DNA of 64,000 bases, from positions 992,001 to 1,056,000 of the forward strand of contig MU271150.1 in the NCBI GenBank assembly GCA_021432605.1. Reading direction: 5' to 3'. Shown here piece by piece: positions 47,941 through 57,927 of this stretch. This stretch comes from Coniochaeta sp. PMI_546. Taxonomy: Eukaryota > Ascomycota > Sordariomycetes > Coniochaetales > Coniochaetaceae. The notes under the pieces were generated by a model, which was not told the DNA's origin, made no database searches, and saw only the letters and a list, made by a program, of their open reading frames with translations. A program made the position numbers and the translations under genes. Positions within the stretch are counted from its first letter, which is position 1; every line of letters starts with the position of its first letter.

Positions 47941-49137
47941 TCATTCCCCTCTTTGGATCAGCCAAGTGTTCGAGATGACCTTGAACTGTTTCTGGCCATC
48001 CATTGTCTTGAAGACCAACCCCTCGCGAACTCGGCCTTTCATTCCCATCCCCTCAGCCTTATTAACGAGATCATTCATTCCGCTAGCAAATTGATTGAGC
48101 TTGCTATATCCGATAATTGGTGTGTGCGGCATGTCTAGCTTGTTGCATATCGCCTTCGTTTCTTTCACGGACATGTACCTCTGTCGGTCAATGTCCCAGA
48201 TGGCAAAGACGAGAAACGCATGCTCCCCGTCAGCGAACCCCATGCTATTTCCCAAGATGGTGGAACCGACGAGTTCCCCTTGTACGGCGACGTCTCGTCC
48301 AATCTTCTGGATCTTGTTTGGCAGGTCGAGTTCGAGGGCGATTTTCCAAAAGAGGTTCTCGCCGTTCTCGAGCCAATCTTGAGTGCGACTGCAGACCCCG
48401 ACTCGGCCACAGTCCTTCTCCATAACTTTCTTGCACTGCGCGGGGATTTCGGTCAGGCTCTGATACTGGCGAGAGTCGTGACGGACCCAGTACACAGACA
48501 TGCTCCAGCCGTCGAGCTTCTCGGTGATCTGGTACATGGTATTGCCGCGCGTCCTGAAGAGATCACCGATATTCTGAGCCCGTTCCCACGCCGGCTGATG
48601 GATGAACCCCGGCGGTGGTCCGAGACTGGCATGTGGGTTGTAATCCATCTCGGCAACATATTTCTGGACTCCTAGCATCGCCTCGAAAGACATGGCCTTG
48701 ACGCTCTTCTGGCCTTCCTCCTCGCCCATCGCTTCCATAGACTTGTGCCACACCTCCGTGATCTCGGGAAACTCATGCATTGGAAAGACAAGGCCCTGGG
48801 AGACGCGCTTGCCTACCCTCCTGGACTTGACGCGGTATCCCTCCTTGCCGTGGAAGACGGATTTGTCGTAGGCAACGAGCTCCCAGTAGCGGCCATCAGA
48901 CTTGGGCAAGAAGGAATCGATCTCGAAAAAGACGACAAAGTCACCCACGCAGTAACGCTTCGGCGCTACATAGACTGTCCAACCGTCGAGGCGGACGAAC
49001 TCGCGATTGTGCTTCTTGTCCTTTTCAATGCCGGAGACGCGTCGGACGGTCACGAGCTTGCGAGTATGCCCAGGCGACTCGGTGTCGTTGGCGGAGTCAG
49101 TCATCGTGTTGGGGGCGTATGGGTGAGGTGACGACAA
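47941..49137 (-). CDS. DraRnl/Rnl5-type RNA ligase
   Basis: Single exon, 398 aa; an internal ATG at codon 12 is an alternative start. The fold is the covalent nucleotidyltransferase superfamily. The N-terminal ~120 residues are the accessory module seen in Deinococcus DraRnl ('KLVTVRRVSGIEKDKKHN', 'LDGWTVYVAPKRYCVGDFVV', 'FFEIDSFLP'). The ligase core follows: motif I EKLDG with Lys207 as AMP acceptor, 'CSRTQDW', 'VQGELVGSTI', motif IIIa 'FAIWDI', motif IV EGLVFK and motif V 'FKVIS'. All key residues are present, so it looks active. DraRnl seals 3'-OH/5'-phosphate nicks in RNA with RNA at the 3' side; the family is known from all three domains of life and some viruses. Its target in fungi is unknown. 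It is not the Trl1-type tRNA ligase. It is divergent from the ankyrin gene at 49.8 kb. Confidence 0.9.
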   Translation of the reverse strand: MSSPHPYAPNTMTDSANDTESPGHTRKLVTVRRVSGIEKDKKHNREFVRLDGWTVYVAPKRYCVGDFVVFFEIDSFLPKSDGRYWELVAYDKSVFHGKEGYRVKSRRVGKRVSQGLVFPMHEFPEITEVWHKSMEAMGEEEGQKSVKAMSFEAMLGVQKYVAEMDYNPHASLGPPPGFIHQPAWERAQNIGDLFRTRGNTMYQITEKLDGWSMSVYWVRHDSRQYQSLTEIPAQCKKVMEKDCGRVGVCSRTQDWLENGENLFWKIALELDLPNKIQKIGRDVAVQGELVGSTILGNSMGFADGEHAFLVFAIWDIDRQRYMSVKETKAICNKLDMPHTPIIGYSKLNQFASGMNDLVNKAEGMGMKGRVREGLVFKTMDGQKQFKVISNTWLIQRGE

Positions 49138-49757
49138 GAGGATGCGAGGCTCTACCGAAGTTGTCTGCGGATGATAAGTACACTCGCGAAACGTCTCTGT
49201 GCAAGACAGCTACGACTACCAAGATGCCTTTTTTACGTCCCTAGAAGGCGTATCGCCGCGAAAGCCGGTGTGAATTTGCAAACATGGTCAGAGAGTGAAG
49301 GGGGTCGAGGCACGTAAGGAAAGAGCCGGGCGCGAGAAATTCGGCTCTGGTAACCCCAAAAACAAAAACTGCACATTGAGTGAACACTTTTGACATCCAG
49401 TGTAAGTAACAGAACATTATAACGGCCTTACACGTGATCCAGACATTGTTTGCAGCGAGTCTGCCTTGTCTCTGCCTAAAGTTCAAACAAACTGAGTTCA
49501 CATGGCTGCCTGATCTCCCCCACCATAGTGAATGGCTTCAATTCGTGCCATTACCGCGCTTTTGTGGTATCTGGCTTTGGCAACGATTCTTCTCTCTCTT
49601 CTATCCTACACCCGGAGTCGTTTCTACCTTACTTCTCTCCACGTGCAACACGTGTGAGAGGTCCTGCTGAACCCCGGACGATAGCACGCGAATACACTGA
49701 GGGTTCGCGGCCTTGTCCTGCCCGCTTAGTCGTGCCCTCTGGAGAAAGCCCTGGCCA
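49138..49757. promoter_or_regulatory. divergent upstream region of RNA ligase and ankyrin protein, three CACGTG boxes
   Basis: A 620-nt region between two divergent genes. CACGTG occurs at 49431-49436 (in CACGTGAT), 49640-49645 and 49649-49654 (as ACACGTGT); the last two are 9 nt apart start to start and about 110 nt before the ankyrin-gene ATG. CACGTG is the bHLH (Cbf1/Pho4-type) core. Confidence 0.5.
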
Positions 49758-52604
49758 ATGGCTGAAATACTCGGCATCATCTCGGGCGTGATCGCGCTGG
49801 GTCAAGCACTTCATGGCTTGGGCAAGGGGATGAGATTCATTGCGTCAATACATGGCGCTCCTGAGGCTTTTATTGATCTGCAGAATGAGGTACGGGAGAC
49901 CACATGGCATCAGCCTCATGATATCCACAAGTGTCATACTAATGATCACTCTGCAGCTCACTACCGTTTCGGCCTACTTGAATCAGCTCCGCGAGGTACT
50001 TCATGGCCTGTCTACCACCTCTTCAGGCGCTGGAGCCTCTTCCCCAGCTGTCCTCGATTACTTACAGTGCGTTACCGATGGATTGAATCACGAAGTCAAG
50101 AAACTCGAGGCTCTCGAACTTGATTTCAGGTCCGAATCCCAGCGCAGAACGGATGCGAAGGGCAAGCCGAGAGTCCTGAAGATCAAGTGGGCGAGGCATC
50201 TGACTACTGTCAACGAGCTACGTGAACGGGTCAAACATAAGAAACAAGATCTTGCTCATGCGCTTTCTCTACTTCAGACGGAACAAATGTGAGTTGATAT
50301 GGTCCATGCGCACCGCTCAGCTTCGAAGCAACTTACATCGAGTATATGAGCAGTGGCCACCAAAGAGCTCTTATTGTTGACATTACAAATGTCGTCACTA
50401 CCGGTTTCCACCAGATTGGTAGCTTCACCCAACGGTCTGAAGCTGCTATTCTAAGTACACTCAAGTCTGAGCTTAGCCGGTCGGCCCGTACCGTCATGTC
50501 CACATTAAAAGAGAACTTAGTCCGAGATAATACTCCGCTTGGACGCATAGACGAACTTAAAGAGATCATCACCGAACTCCAATATGCCGTCACGCAGGAT
50601 ACTGAAGGTCGAGCTACGAACCCGGAGTTTGGGTCAGAATTGCGGACCTTACATGCACGCTTCGATGGCCTTATCCGGGCGCTCGAGTGCCGCAATAGCA
50701 AGCTCAGTCGCGACATTGTGACCATGCAATCAACCCTCCGGGAGATGTATGGGCGTATGAATCATGATAGCCTTTCCGTCGCAAACCTGGAGCGGCAGCT
50801 TGGGGCGGTCGTTCTCCCCCCTGGATCGCATAGACCGGCCACCGGTGGCTCAGGCCAACTCAAGCGCAACATCCACGACTCAAGGTCGAAAAACCGGGAT
50901 ACACTGGTATCTGTGCAAACCACGCTCAATACCCGCAGAGGATGCAAAATCACTTGCAACTGCCAATGTCACAAGACTGTCGCCGTTGGAAGCCCGCCTA
51001 TGCTGTCCGGTATTCTTGGCAAGCTTCTGATAGGTTACAACAGCATTCCTTCATGGAAAACGAGAACTTGTGATCATCCAAAATGTCGACAGAACTCGTC
51101 AAGCCGCCTTCAATTGACCTACCTGTTCCCTCTCTGGATGCTGCAAAGGGGACTTGCGATATCTCTATCATGGGACAGCCTCACCGGCGTGGGAGCCGAT
51201 ATCCATATCGCGATGCCACGGGTTGTTGCCTCTGATGACTCCGTGTGGCTAGCAGTTCATACTGACGATGTTTCCTGGCTACAAAGTAGAGTAGCACAGA
51301 AGAAGGTACTGCCAACAGATATTGACGAGGATGGCCTATCTTTGCTCATGGTGAGACGTCTCATTGAATTCTTCCTCTCCGAAGCCGGGTGCAGCTGGTT
51401 GACGTGGTCTTAGTACGCAATAGATACTCACTGCTTCGAAGCAGCTTCATTTCTATTTTCCCTTCAACCGAAATCATCACTTTCCTGGCAGACCTATGAC
51501 GGCATGTATGATAATCTCGACTGATCCCGGGTGGCGTGTGATGTGCTATAAATAACTAACGAAACGGAAACCAGTACTTTGGGGGCTTTGGTTTGGCAGC
51601 AAATAACGACAACAGAAGATTTGAGAACTGTGCCGGTCATAACAGAGATTTACTCTCTCACTGAAGATCACGTCTCAAGGACGCGCATTATCGACGCGGT
51701 CTTGGGAATCAGCGATATGTGTCTGGAGACCGCCCTCGACAACTACCACGCATCCATCAACATGCATGACTCTAGTGGTTACACTGCTCTACACTACGCG
51801 ATAGTTCGCGATGATATAGAAGCTGTGCGCTTGCTCCTGTCTTATAAAGCAGATACTTCTGTTCGGACAAAAGATCGATACAGGGCGTCTTGCTTGCATA
51901 TTGCCGCATTACACGCGACCGCATCTCTTGTAAGAGAGCTATTGGCCGCTGGAAGCGACATCGAGGCATTGAATAGCGACGGCCGGACTCCCCTCCACAA
52001 CGCAGTGACCAGCGGCGATAAGGAAGTAGTGGAAGTTCTGCTCTCAGCCGGTGCGGGTGCGCAGAGCATTGATATCTACGGATTAAACATTTATCATTAC
52101 GCCGCATGGAACTCCTACGGCGCAGAAGAGGACATGTTAGCGATCATCGCGGCTCTCACAGAGCATGGTGGCGATCCAAACGGATTGGAGCAGCACGGTG
52201 ACGCCGCTATACACATAGCAATTAAGCAGGGCAACCTTGCAGTCTTCCGAGCTCTGTGCCGTGTAGGAACGAAAATCGAGCAGACGGGATACGCTGGATG
52301 GACTGTTCTGCATTGTGCCGCAATGTGGGGGCAACTCGATATGTTATCCGCTCTTGAGGAGCTCGAAATAGATGCGATCGATCCGGATTTGGTAGATGAC
52401 CGGGGTCAGACGGCGACTGATGTTCTTATAGGACGTCTCAATACGCCTGTTGAAGACTTGTTTCCGATGCAAACAACGCCTACGGACGAAGAGGTGGCAG
52501 TCTTCGAGCGGCTAGTCTGCGACATGCGAACGAGGTATCAGGCGAACCTTGGAGTTCAAAGCGGAGAGGAGTCGGACGACAACTGGGAATCATGTGAGGA
52601 ATAG
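49758..52604 (+). CDS. HeLo/STAND-like N-domain ankyrin-repeat protein with CxCxCH cysteine cluster
   Basis: Five exons: join(49758..49889,49957..50288,50351..51350,51414..51505,51575..52604), 861 aa; the exon 3 acceptor could be three bases later. The N-terminus 'MAEILGIISGVIALGQALHG' is typical of the helical domains (SesA/HeLo-like) at the front of fungal STAND/NLR-like proteins. Helical, partly coiled-coil sequence runs to ~330. Then comes a Cys/His cluster (C353, C357, C359, C361, H362) with 'LSGILGKLLIGY' and 'YLFPLWML', a combination found in fungal ankyrin proteins. The C-terminal part has about five ankyrin repeats, clearest at 'GYTALHYAIVRDDIEAVRLL', 'GRTPLHNAVTSGDKEVVEVL' and 'GWTVLHCAAMWGQLDMLSAL'. 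No NACHT or NB-ARC domain lies between. The C-terminus is acidic ('EESDDNWESCEE'). A role in self/non-self or stress sensing is inference. Confidence 0.85.
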
Positions 52605-52670
52605 AGCTTTTGATATCATTTAACAAGGGCCTGGCCATGTCAAAGTGCATTGCATGCTACACTGTCTCGC

Positions 52671-54405
52671 CTACTTTTGATCCCTCGCCCGCGAGCTGCC
52701 CTTCCAGAACTGCAGATATATCGTCGGCAGAACACTCACAGCCACAATCATTGCAGTCATGATACCCGCACTGGCCGAAAGGCCAACACTCCGGATCATC
52801 TCGGGGAACCTAGGATCATTGTCAGAAACTTCGAAGCATGACAGGGTGTCGTATTGTAGGGCAGCATACCAGAACGGTCCAATGAACCCCCACATCTGGC
52901 GCACAAATGTCACAAAGACGCCGATACTAGCGGCCTCCTCACGATAACAGTCGACAGCATACGTGATCAGCACCGTCGTCACGATCTGGTTGCCGGCAGC
53001 GGCAATTCCAGCCCCGATATCAGGCGTCACATTCCACGTCGAACTCGCCCGGTCAGTCTGCACGACGAACACGATGTCACCAACAATGGTAAGGATGTAT
53101 CCCGCATAGCTGAGCCAGAGACGATACTCGGGAGCGACGGTCTGTCCGCCAGGCCCGATCTTTGCCTGCCGAGCCCGCATCCACCGGTCGGACATGACGC
53201 CGCCGAGCTGCTCGCCGATGACGGAGCCGACGATGACGCTGACGTACTGCAGGCCCATCTGCTGCGGGTTGAGGTGGAACTTCTCGACGTACAGCTGCGG
53301 GATCTCGAGGGTGGTGAAGACGGCGCCGAGGCAGAAGACCATGGCGTATGCCAGTGTGGGCAGGAGAACGCGTTTGCGGGTGAAGAGGGTAAAGGGGTGG
53401 AGGAAGTCGGACAGGCCCATCGGTGTCGGATCGATGCGCTTGAAGCGGAGGTATTCTTGCGTGAAGGTCGAGCCGGAGTGGGTTTGGCCGCGCATGTATC
53501 TCGTCTCTGGACCGAGGAAGACGTAGAGGAGTAATTGGACGCCGTTGGTCTATCGAGATGGTCAATTTGGGATACAGTGTTACCTGCACACGGTGGTCAA
53601 CTTACGATGGCCAGAATCCAGTAAGTCCACCGGTACCCAACCCTCATGGTAACGAATCCGAAGATGAACGGTGCAATGGGGACACCCAAGGTCAACATGA
53701 GTGTCCAAACACCAATGTAGGTGGCCCTCTCACGCTTGAAGAATGTCTCGGACACCACAGCGCTACCGATGGCGGCAGCCGGGCTGATGAAGAATGCCGT
53801 GATGGCACGGCAGAAACCCATAGTGGCATACGAAGGACTCACGGCACAGCCGATATTGCCGACAGCACTGAAAATGAGCGAGAGAATGAGAACGGGTCGG
53901 CGGCCAAAGCGCTCGGACAGCGGTCGCCAGATTATGGGGGCTACACCGAGGACGGCGATGACGATCGAGACGAGATAGCTCACTCTCTGGAGGCTCGTGT
54001 CGAAGTCTTCGGCAATGTTCTCAAAGGACGACTGGATGGCTGCCGCGGTGAAGAAGCTCATCATGGCGTGGAAGGCCACTAGAAAGATGTTGATGACCTT
54101 CCTGCTCTTGGGCCAGTTGTAGGGGTCTGCGTCGTTCATGTCCGGCATGGGGTCCAGCTCCAGGGTGCCATGGCGGGCAAGCAGGTATTCCCTATGCTCC
54201 TTAGAAAGAGAGGCAGCTTCGTTCTGGAGGCCAGAGTGCGTTAGCTAGTCGTCGCATCATACATGGTCGGATCAGCAACCATACTCACAGGAACTTCATA
54301 ATGCTGGATTTCAGCCTTTCCTGGGGTTGGAGATGAAGATGAATTTCTCTCCAGATCAATCTTGTCTGAAGCCGGAGGCGTTGGGCTGGCCGATCTGGTG
54401 TCCAT
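52671..54405 (-). CDS. MFS transporter, DHA1 drug/polyamine-type
   Basis: Three exons: complement(join(52671..53549,53606..54223,54289..54405)), 537 aa. The N-terminal ~90 residues are cytosolic ('ELDPMPDMNDADPYNWPKSR', the WPxxRK lead-in usual for fungal DHA1 proteins). Twelve membrane helices are expected. After helix 2 the signature 'RPLSERFGRRPVLILSL' is the motif A loop; 'RAITAFFISPAAAIGSAVV' and 'GFVTMRVGYRWTYWILA' are the helix 4-6 region (motifs B/C-like). The second half starts after a ~60-residue cytosolic loop. The closest types are yeast Tpo1-like and fungal multidrug/metabolite exporters; the substrate cannot be given. Introns are 65 and 56 nt. The 3' end lies only 66 nt from that of the convergent ankyrin gene. 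Confidence 0.9.
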
Positions 54406-56494
54406 GTTGAAAATTTCGACACGATTCTTGATTCTGTTCCGAGCCTGGAAATCGAGACAAAAGAAAGACCAAGAAGGAGAAAACCCAGTTCTCTTTTAGC
54501 CACACGGTTGATGGGAGATACGGAGGCTTTGATCTTGTTGTGTGTCATAAGCTATAGATATCGTCCCGGCCAACGAGGCGTCGAACCCAGCACTGCGACA
54601 ATAGACATGCCTCGAGTGGGCGCCGGCGCCACCAAGTCTCGTCTCGACTGTCGCGACAGCCATGCTCTTCCCCAGACGTCTCCGGATTCCCTCACAAATT
54701 TCCACTTCTCCGGACGCGGGGCGCATACTTCGCATTTGGGGTCGGTGGAACTCGGTGGGCTCCTGGGGTCTGGAGGACGATTGAGGTGGTAGTGATGACG
54801 GAGCCTGCGGAGCTTTAATTCTATGGAAAAGCGGGCCGGCCGGGGTGTCTGAGGGTGTCGGCGGCGATCACACCTCAATCGGCACCCGTCTCGGCATCGG
54901 TAGCGGCACTCTGCACGTCGGGAAAAGCGTTTCCCCTTGACATTACCCTGCTCTATGTGTTATTACCAGGCACCTAGCCTCGTGGCGATATCCACCGTAC
55001 ACCACAAACCGCCCCCGGTCCGGAACCGGGGTGCCAAGGCCCGGCTGCAGGGTTTCACATAGTATGTTCTGCAGGCTTTGCTTGCCGCTGGTAGGTAAGA
55101 TGTCGTGGGAGTGGCCAGGCCTTCGCTCCATATTTACCACTGCTGGTAATTCTTTTCAGCGAGGTCTGATTTGACCTGTCTTCCACTGCCTCCTCAGCCT
55201 TAGCCTGACTCGGCGTGATAGAGGATATTTATTAGGCCCGAAACATACTGCATTATTGAAGGGTGGAGATGTCGATTTTTGGTAAGCGTATCTTCATTGA
55301 TGACGGTGGCTTTTGTCGAGTGTCATGTGCGTACAAGGCAGCAAGACGCTTCGAGGGATTTTTTTCTCTATTTCGAATTGCTTTGAAGCTTTCCAATATT
55401 GTGGCGCTTTGAAGAGGACATATCTATTCACTCACTGAGCAGAAGGTGGTCGATACACCGATCGAGTTGGCTTCGATGTCTTCGGTGAAGAGAAAAGGTA
55501 TCATTTCTCAGATGCATTTCGGCTGTCCAGAAGTAAATGGGACCCATGTTTCCTCAGATTCCATGGATAGACTGAGGTGCCCGTAGAAGGTGACAACGGG
55601 CGATTGGCGAGGCACAAGGTCCAATCTCGGCCACTCCACCTCTACTAACTTTACAAGAGGCGAGTTACCAGCCCGGGTCAAGCATGGAAATGCTGAGACA
55701 TAGCCAACGCCAGCGCTGGAGGCGAACGGCGGTTGTCACAGCTCCACCCTGAAGACCATAGGTATTGAAGAATGATATTGGGTCATATCTTCCTACTCAG
55801 ACGACTAGCTGCTAGTTTTTATACCTATAAGGAGTACGTATTCACATTTTTGATATATGTATGTGAGGTTTCCTAGCTGGGCTTTTTTGAATTTGAGTCA
55901 TAGTTGTCATATGCTGAGGAGGTATGAACGCGAACGGAAGCACATATAGGTCAATGTCACAACGCGTCCAAGCCTTTAAGTCTCCTGCTACGCCGACTTG
56001 AGTCCGGGGTGCTGGAAAGCGGGCTCTGTAGCGACCAGCTCTGCCAGTCATCCCGCTAATCACTGCTGCTGTGGCTTCCGGGCCATATTCGTCGGACTAT
56101 GCTCGTACACCCATATTCTTGCCTCTGGTTACCAATGTACAGCCGTTGCGCTTTCTTTCCCTCCGCAGGCCCATATTTCTGCGGGTCGTCCTGCTAAGTT
56201 CAGTAGCGTGTACGAGGTTGGCTGCGCCATCCTTCATGCCGCGCTCTAGGAGTCACTCCCGTGCCGGATTGGCAAGATGGTTTTCAGGCCAATCCCGCGC
56301 GGTCGACTCATTGGACTGGCGCAGAAACCTGTCCCGCCCGGTACGCGAATAGTCATGGTCTCGAGTAGAGGCAAGTGCTGCCCGGAGTTGCTCATGGCTT
56401 TCGCTGCGGCAACAATAACGAAGATAGTATATGCTAATGTCCCGTCTACGGCACTTTTGACAAACAGATCCTTGACGTGCCCAGTTCTGTAGGG
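54406..56494. other. gene-free stretch upstream of the MFS gene
   Basis: About 2.1 kb without a supported gene. It contains a 19-nt perfect inverted repeat (55013-55031) listed separately. Other open frames are short and without family resemblance. Confidence 0.45.
55013..55031. promoter_or_regulatory. palindrome CCCCGGT-CCGGA-ACCGGGG upstream of MFS gene
   Basis: Seven-base arms are perfect inverted copies around CCGGA, giving CGG and CCG half-sites spaced by seven bases. Fungal Zn2Cys6 factors bind such paired CGG triplets. It lies about 610 nt upstream of the MFS start. Its use as an operator is inference. Confidence 0.4.
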
Positions 56495-57326
56495 CTATGG
56501 ACCAGCCGCCAGAATCTCTGCGTCGTGGTCGTCGAAGTGGTCCTCGACTTTCGTGTACACCGCTGGCAATTCGCTTGATTCTACGCATTCGATCGGCAGC
56601 CAGGGAGGAGGCGGTACGTGCAGGGTCAGTGTGACGTGCTGAAGCTGGGGAAAGCGGCCGAGGGCCTTGTACGCGGCAATTTCGTCCCCATCACCTGGGG
56701 AGCGACGAATCTGTAGCATGAGATTCTCGAGTCCAGGGCAAGGCGCAAAGGACACAGAATTATCCCATTCCAGATCCTCGAGAGCTGAGAGGCTTGGGAA
56801 AGTCTTCAAGAGCTGCTTTGCAGCTTCGTCATAGTCGCGCGGTTCGCAAGACCAGCATCCCGCACATGCAAGGACTAATATGGTAAGATTCAGGAAGCTG
56901 CAGTTCGCATTGAGAAACTTTAGACCTCCTGATTGACTGGGGCCTGAGCTCCAGAACCCGAAGAACGGAGAAGTCAACTCTTTAGTTCCTGTCGCTCATG
57001 AAACCTTTGCCCTAGTGAAGCCCATGGTTGGCTAGAGCAAAGCTTTTCAGGTTTCTTTGCAGCTTGAGCACGTGGAGGAACGCATGTGAGAGCACAAATA
57101 TGTCCACCTTGGTCGTGACGAGTTTCCAGGGCTCGGGCGGGAGTCGGGCGCAGTACCATTCTGATTGATCAGAGATCGCAGGTAGAATGTGTAGAGATGA
57201 AGTCGACATGCTGGTAGATGCTCGTGGAGGCATTGCAATAAGCAAGGCAAGATCTGGGTAGGACATATATAAAAAAAACCAACAAGACCTGGCAAGCGCC
57301 TCAAGAGCCGGGCTGGAGGCCATCAC
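56495..57326 (-). pseudogene. decayed LRR/F-box-like protein gene
   Basis: Two minus-strand open pieces, 57326-57012 and 56977-56495, read as one protein if joined: 'YMSYPDLALLIAMPPRAS', 'EPWKLVTTKVDIFVLSHAFL' and 'HVLKLQRNLKSFALANHGL', then 'LTSPFFGFWSSGPSQSGG', 'LNANCSFLNLTILVLACAG', 'SLSALEDLEWDNSVSF' and 'FPQLQHVTLTLHVPPP'. The leucine-spaced strands ('FPQLQHVTL', 'CPGLENLML') look like the LRR part of fungal F-box proteins. Between about 57015 and 56975 the frame changes twice within 40 nt (a middle fragment 'SLGQRFHERQEL' is in a third frame) and no plausible intron bridges it, so this host gene looks broken. No F-box itself is visible. A sequencing error is possible. Confidence 0.45.
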
Positions 57327-57927
57327 AGTCTGTCCGACTTATAGAGATTTGCGACAGACATGTCTACCGGCTCAAGGGCTCGATAGTCACGGCCGTTGAC
57401 GTGAGAGCCAAGTCTCTGTCGAAGCGAAGATGAAACACTTAACATAGTATTCCATCCAGACCGTGAGTCTTTTCACTCAGAGGGTTGCTTCTTCATCTAT
57501 AAACGTATCACATTACTGTCCTCTTCCATGTCCAAACTTTCGACAGCTGCTAAGCCCACACATTTGAGCATTTCTGCCGAATCAGCAAAGAAATCTGTCA
57601 ACACTTGTCGTTCGATCGTCGTGCTGCGATACTACACATGTTATGGCCCGAATCCCTCGAGCTGTTCGAGAATAGCCGATTGTCTCATAGGTTCATCTCT
57701 CCATGTTAGGTACCGTAGAAGGTAATTATATGAAGAGCTTGTCTCTCCTCATGGCCAGACTGATCATATCCCAAATATCAGCAATAGCATTTCAATCTAC
57801 AGCATTTCACGGGTTGTGCCACTGAGAATCATAGAACATCCCGAAATCAGTGATTGATTACATCAGAATGTATTCCGGGCGCATCAAATCACGTTCAATC
57901 CGCTAAAGCAAACGTTTGTCTTCCCAG
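57327..57927. other. gene-free stretch
   Basis: About 600 nt with short frames only. An acceptor-like TTCCCAG ends at 57927, so an upstream exon of the next gene may be here but was not found. Confidence 0.35.
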
